Shown here: piece by piece, positions 15,206-16,947 of the stretch
Layout: every line of letters begins with the position of its first letter
How positions within the stretch are numbered: position 1 is the stretch's first letter
From: UBA3071 sp965369635
GTDB taxonomy: Bacteria; Chloroflexota; Anaerolineae; UBA3071
NCBI GenBank assembly: GCA_965369635.1
Contig: CBDURC010000036.1
Span: 1 to 16,947, forward strand
Length of the DNA stretch: 16,947 nt
Direction of reading: 5' to 3'
Made by a program: the position numbers and the translations under genes
Notes under the pieces: model-generated
What the model was told of the DNA's origin: nothing
The model's input: only the letters and a program-made list of their open reading frames with translations
The model's database searches: none

Positions 15206-16947
15206 CACTCGCTCCCTTGATCTCCGCCAAGATCTCGCCAGGGAGGAAGGGCACGCCGCCGTAACGGGTTATGGGTTGTGACTCGAGCCCCAGCGTGGCC
15301 CGCAGCAGGTGTGCGAGCTGGCCGGTGTAGTTCACCTCCGGCACCAGGACCGTGCGCGCCGAGGCCACGAACTCCTGGATGGTCGCCTCCGGCAGGGGGC
15401 TCAGTAGCTTTACGGCCAAGGCGCCCGCCGAAATGCCCTCCTGCTGTGCTCGATCTACTGCCTCCCATACCGCACCAGCCGTGGATCCCCAGCAGAGCAC
15501 AGCGATCTCCGGCTGAGGTGCGCCGCAGCGAACTACCATGGCATCTTCTTCGGCGGCATCTTCTTCGGCTGTCTGCAGCGCCGTGCGCAGCTTGCGGAAC
15601 CTCTTGCGCATCATCTCCTCGTGGTTAAGCGGATCGTAGCTGGGTGCACCGCTGGGCAGGTGCTCCAGCCCCTCGGCAGTGTGCTGGCCGCCAGGGGTCC
15701 CCGGCAACGCCATGGGCGACACGCCGCTCTCCGTCACCTGATAGCGAAGGTAGTCATCTATGCGGCCTTCGGCATCTAGCGGGGGCAGCAAGCGCTCGGT
15801 CTGCGCCAGATCGTCCAGGCGAAAGGGTGGCACCGTCTCCAACCGCATGGAGAGGGACTGGTCGCTGAGCACGATGGCTGGCGTCTGGTACCGCTCGGCC
15901 AGGTTGAAGGCCTGGACCATCTGGTAGAAGCAATCCTCCACCGAAGTGGGGGCGAGAACGAAACGGGGCGCTTCGTCGTGGCCACCCAGCAGGGCCAGGA
16001 AGAGATCACCCTGGGCGGTCTTGGTGGGCATGCCCGTGCTGGGCCCCGCCCGCTGCACGTCCACGATGACCAGCGGCATCTCGGTCATGCTCGCCAGCCC
16101 CAGGAGTTCGATCATGAGCGAGAGCCCCGGCCCGGAGGTAGCGGTCATCGCCCGCTGGCCGCTGAAGGAGGCGCCGATGACCATGGCCAAGGCGGCCATC
16201 TCGTCCTCAGCCTGCACCAGCGTTCCGCCGACTTTGGGCAGCTCCCCGGCCAAGAACTCCATGATCCCGGTGGCAGGCGTGATGGGGTAGCCAGCGAAGA
16301 AGCGGCAGCCAGCGGCCAGCGCGCCCAAGGCCAGTGCCTGATTGCCGGAAAGCACCAGTCGCTCCGTCCGCCCTACCACCTCGATCCCGGGCAGGATCAT
16401 CCGCTGGTCTGAGGGAAACCGCTCTTTCGCATAGCGATAACCAGTTTCCAGCGCCCGCAGGTTCTGCTCCAGCAGTTCCGTCCGCCGTCCCAATCGTTGC
16501 TCGACCACCTGGCGACAGAGCTCGTAGTTCAGGCCCAGAAGCCGTGCCGCCGCGCCAGCGGCGATGATGTTCCGACCGCGAGAGAAATGGATCTCCCGCG
16601 CCAGATCGGAGAGCGGCAGCGGGTAGGCAGTGTGTCCGGTGCCCTCCGCCAGTTGCACATCGCTGTTGTAGATGACCACGCCGTCGGGCTGCAGTTCGTT
16701 GTGGTGGCGGTCATACGCCTCTTGATTGAGGGCCACCAGCACGTCCAGCGTGTCTCCCTGCGAGGTTAGCCGTCGCCTGCTGACCCGCATCTGATATTGC
16801 ACGTGGCCGCCGCGGATCTCGGCGGGGTAGGTGTGGAAGGTGTAGATCTCGAAACCGGCGCGAGCGGCGATGCGGGCCAGTACCTCGCCCAAGGTCACGA
16901 TCCCTTCGCCTGATTCCCCGCCTACGCGGATCACTAAGTCGTCAACA
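15198..16947 (-). CDS. korA: 2-oxoacid:ferredoxin oxidoreductase, fused gamma-alpha subunit (5' end at window edge)
   Basis: The protein joins the gamma domain (about residues 1-190, beginning IRVGGESGEG) to the alpha TPP-enzyme domain (from about 200 onward). The alpha domain carries the GYPITPAT motif at 215-222, counted from a GTG at 16934. Later landmarks are the ATSGPGLSLM segment, TESGVSP, and a C-terminal transketolase-like domain with PEVNYTGQL. It partners the beta subunit encoded directly downstream to form an (alpha-gamma plus beta) enzyme. The frame stays open beyond 16934 as V-D-D-L-V before IRVGG. That resembles the usual family N-terminus, so the true start is probably outside the window. 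Near residues 456-465 the acidic stretch EEDAAEEDA is encoded by a perfect 15-bp tandem duplication. The usual role is reductive or oxidative 2-oxoacid metabolism in anaerobes. Confidence 0.92.
   Translation of the reverse strand, partial: VDDLVIRVGGESGEGIVTLGEVLARIAARAGFEIYTFHTYPAEIRGGHVQYQMRVSRRRLTSQGDTLDVLVALNQEAYDRHHNELQPDGVVIYNSDVQLAEGTGHTAYPLPLSDLAREIHFSRGRNIIAAGAAARLLGLNYELCRQVVEQRLGRRTELLEQNLRALETGYRYAKERFPSDQRMILPGIEVVGRTERLVLSGNQALALGALAAGCRFFAGYPITPATGIMEFLAGELPKVGGTLVQAEDEMAALAMVIGASFSGQRAMTATSGPGLSLMIELLGLASMTEMPLVIVDVQRAGPSTGMPTKTAQGDLFLALLGGHDEAPRFVLAPTSVEDCFYQMVQAFNLAERYQTPAIVLSDQSLSMRLETVPPFRLDDLAQTERLLPPLDAEGRIDDYLRYQVTESGVSPMALPGTPGGQHTAEGLEHLPSGAPSYDPLNHEEMMRKRFRKLRTALQTAEEDAAEEDAMVVRCGAPQPEIAVLCWGSTAGAVWEAVDRAQQEGISAGALAVKLLSPLPEATIQEFVASARTVLVPEVNYTGQLAHLLRATLGLESQPITRYGGVPFLPGEILAEIKGASDV
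15540..15569 (-). repeat. Perfect 15-bp tandem duplication in korA
   Basis: On the + strand GGCATCTTCTTCGGC occurs at 15540-15554 and again immediately at 15555-15569. It encodes the repeated acidic residues EEDAAEEDA in a linker region and preserves the reading frame. Confidence 0.8.

Overview
The window is GC-rich, gene-dense bacterial chromosome. The gene set fits a Chloroflexota genome, most likely Anaerolineae-like: a two-gene 2-oxoacid:ferredoxin oxidoreductase with a fused gamma-alpha subunit, an archaeal-type phosphoglycerate mutase, a stand-alone MsmX/UgpC-type ABC ATPase, a lipoprotein serpin and many short GC-rich palindromic repeats. This assignment is inferred from gene content; no rRNA or marker phylogeny is available in the window.

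Region 1 (1-7953, + strand) is a DNA end-processing block. It holds a degenerate UvrD/AddB-like P-loop protein, an intact UvrD-type SF1A helicase, a stand-alone PD-(D/E)XK nuclease with a Cas4/AddB-type four-cysteine iron-sulfur signature, and recJ. The first three genes overlap by 8 and 17 bp, so they are probably translationally coupled. Together they resemble AddAB split into separate polypeptides, with a 5'-3' single-strand exonuclease next door. A sigma70-like promoter lies about 90 bp upstream of the first gene.

Region 2 (7963-11852, - strand) reads right to left: ABC ATPase, a strong hairpin, apgM-type phosphoglycerate mutase, then an LCAT-like alpha/beta hydrolase. The hydrolase is frameshifted by one base inside a C/G homopolymer palindrome, which separates the nucleophile from the catalytic Asp and His. 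A good promoter on the minus strand (12224-12252) probably drives the ABC ATPase through a leader of about 360 nt.

Region 3 (12401-14135, + strand) is a two-gene operon of exported, probably lipid-anchored protease inhibitors: a chagasin-family (I42) cysteine protease inhibitor followed by an inhibitory-type serpin (I4).

Region 4 (14366-16947, - strand) holds the oxidoreductase beta gene and its upstream gamma-alpha fusion gene, overlapping by 8 bp. The fusion gene runs to the window edge.

The most unusual layer is the repeats. A 21-bp palindromic unit is inserted in frame twice in the first gene and once in recJ, with a fourth copy between genes. A 43-bp palindrome forms part of the end of the nuclease gene. 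A third family of about 43 bp breaks the hydrolase gene. A roughly 120-bp inverted repeat with CCACAGAG ends precedes recJ.
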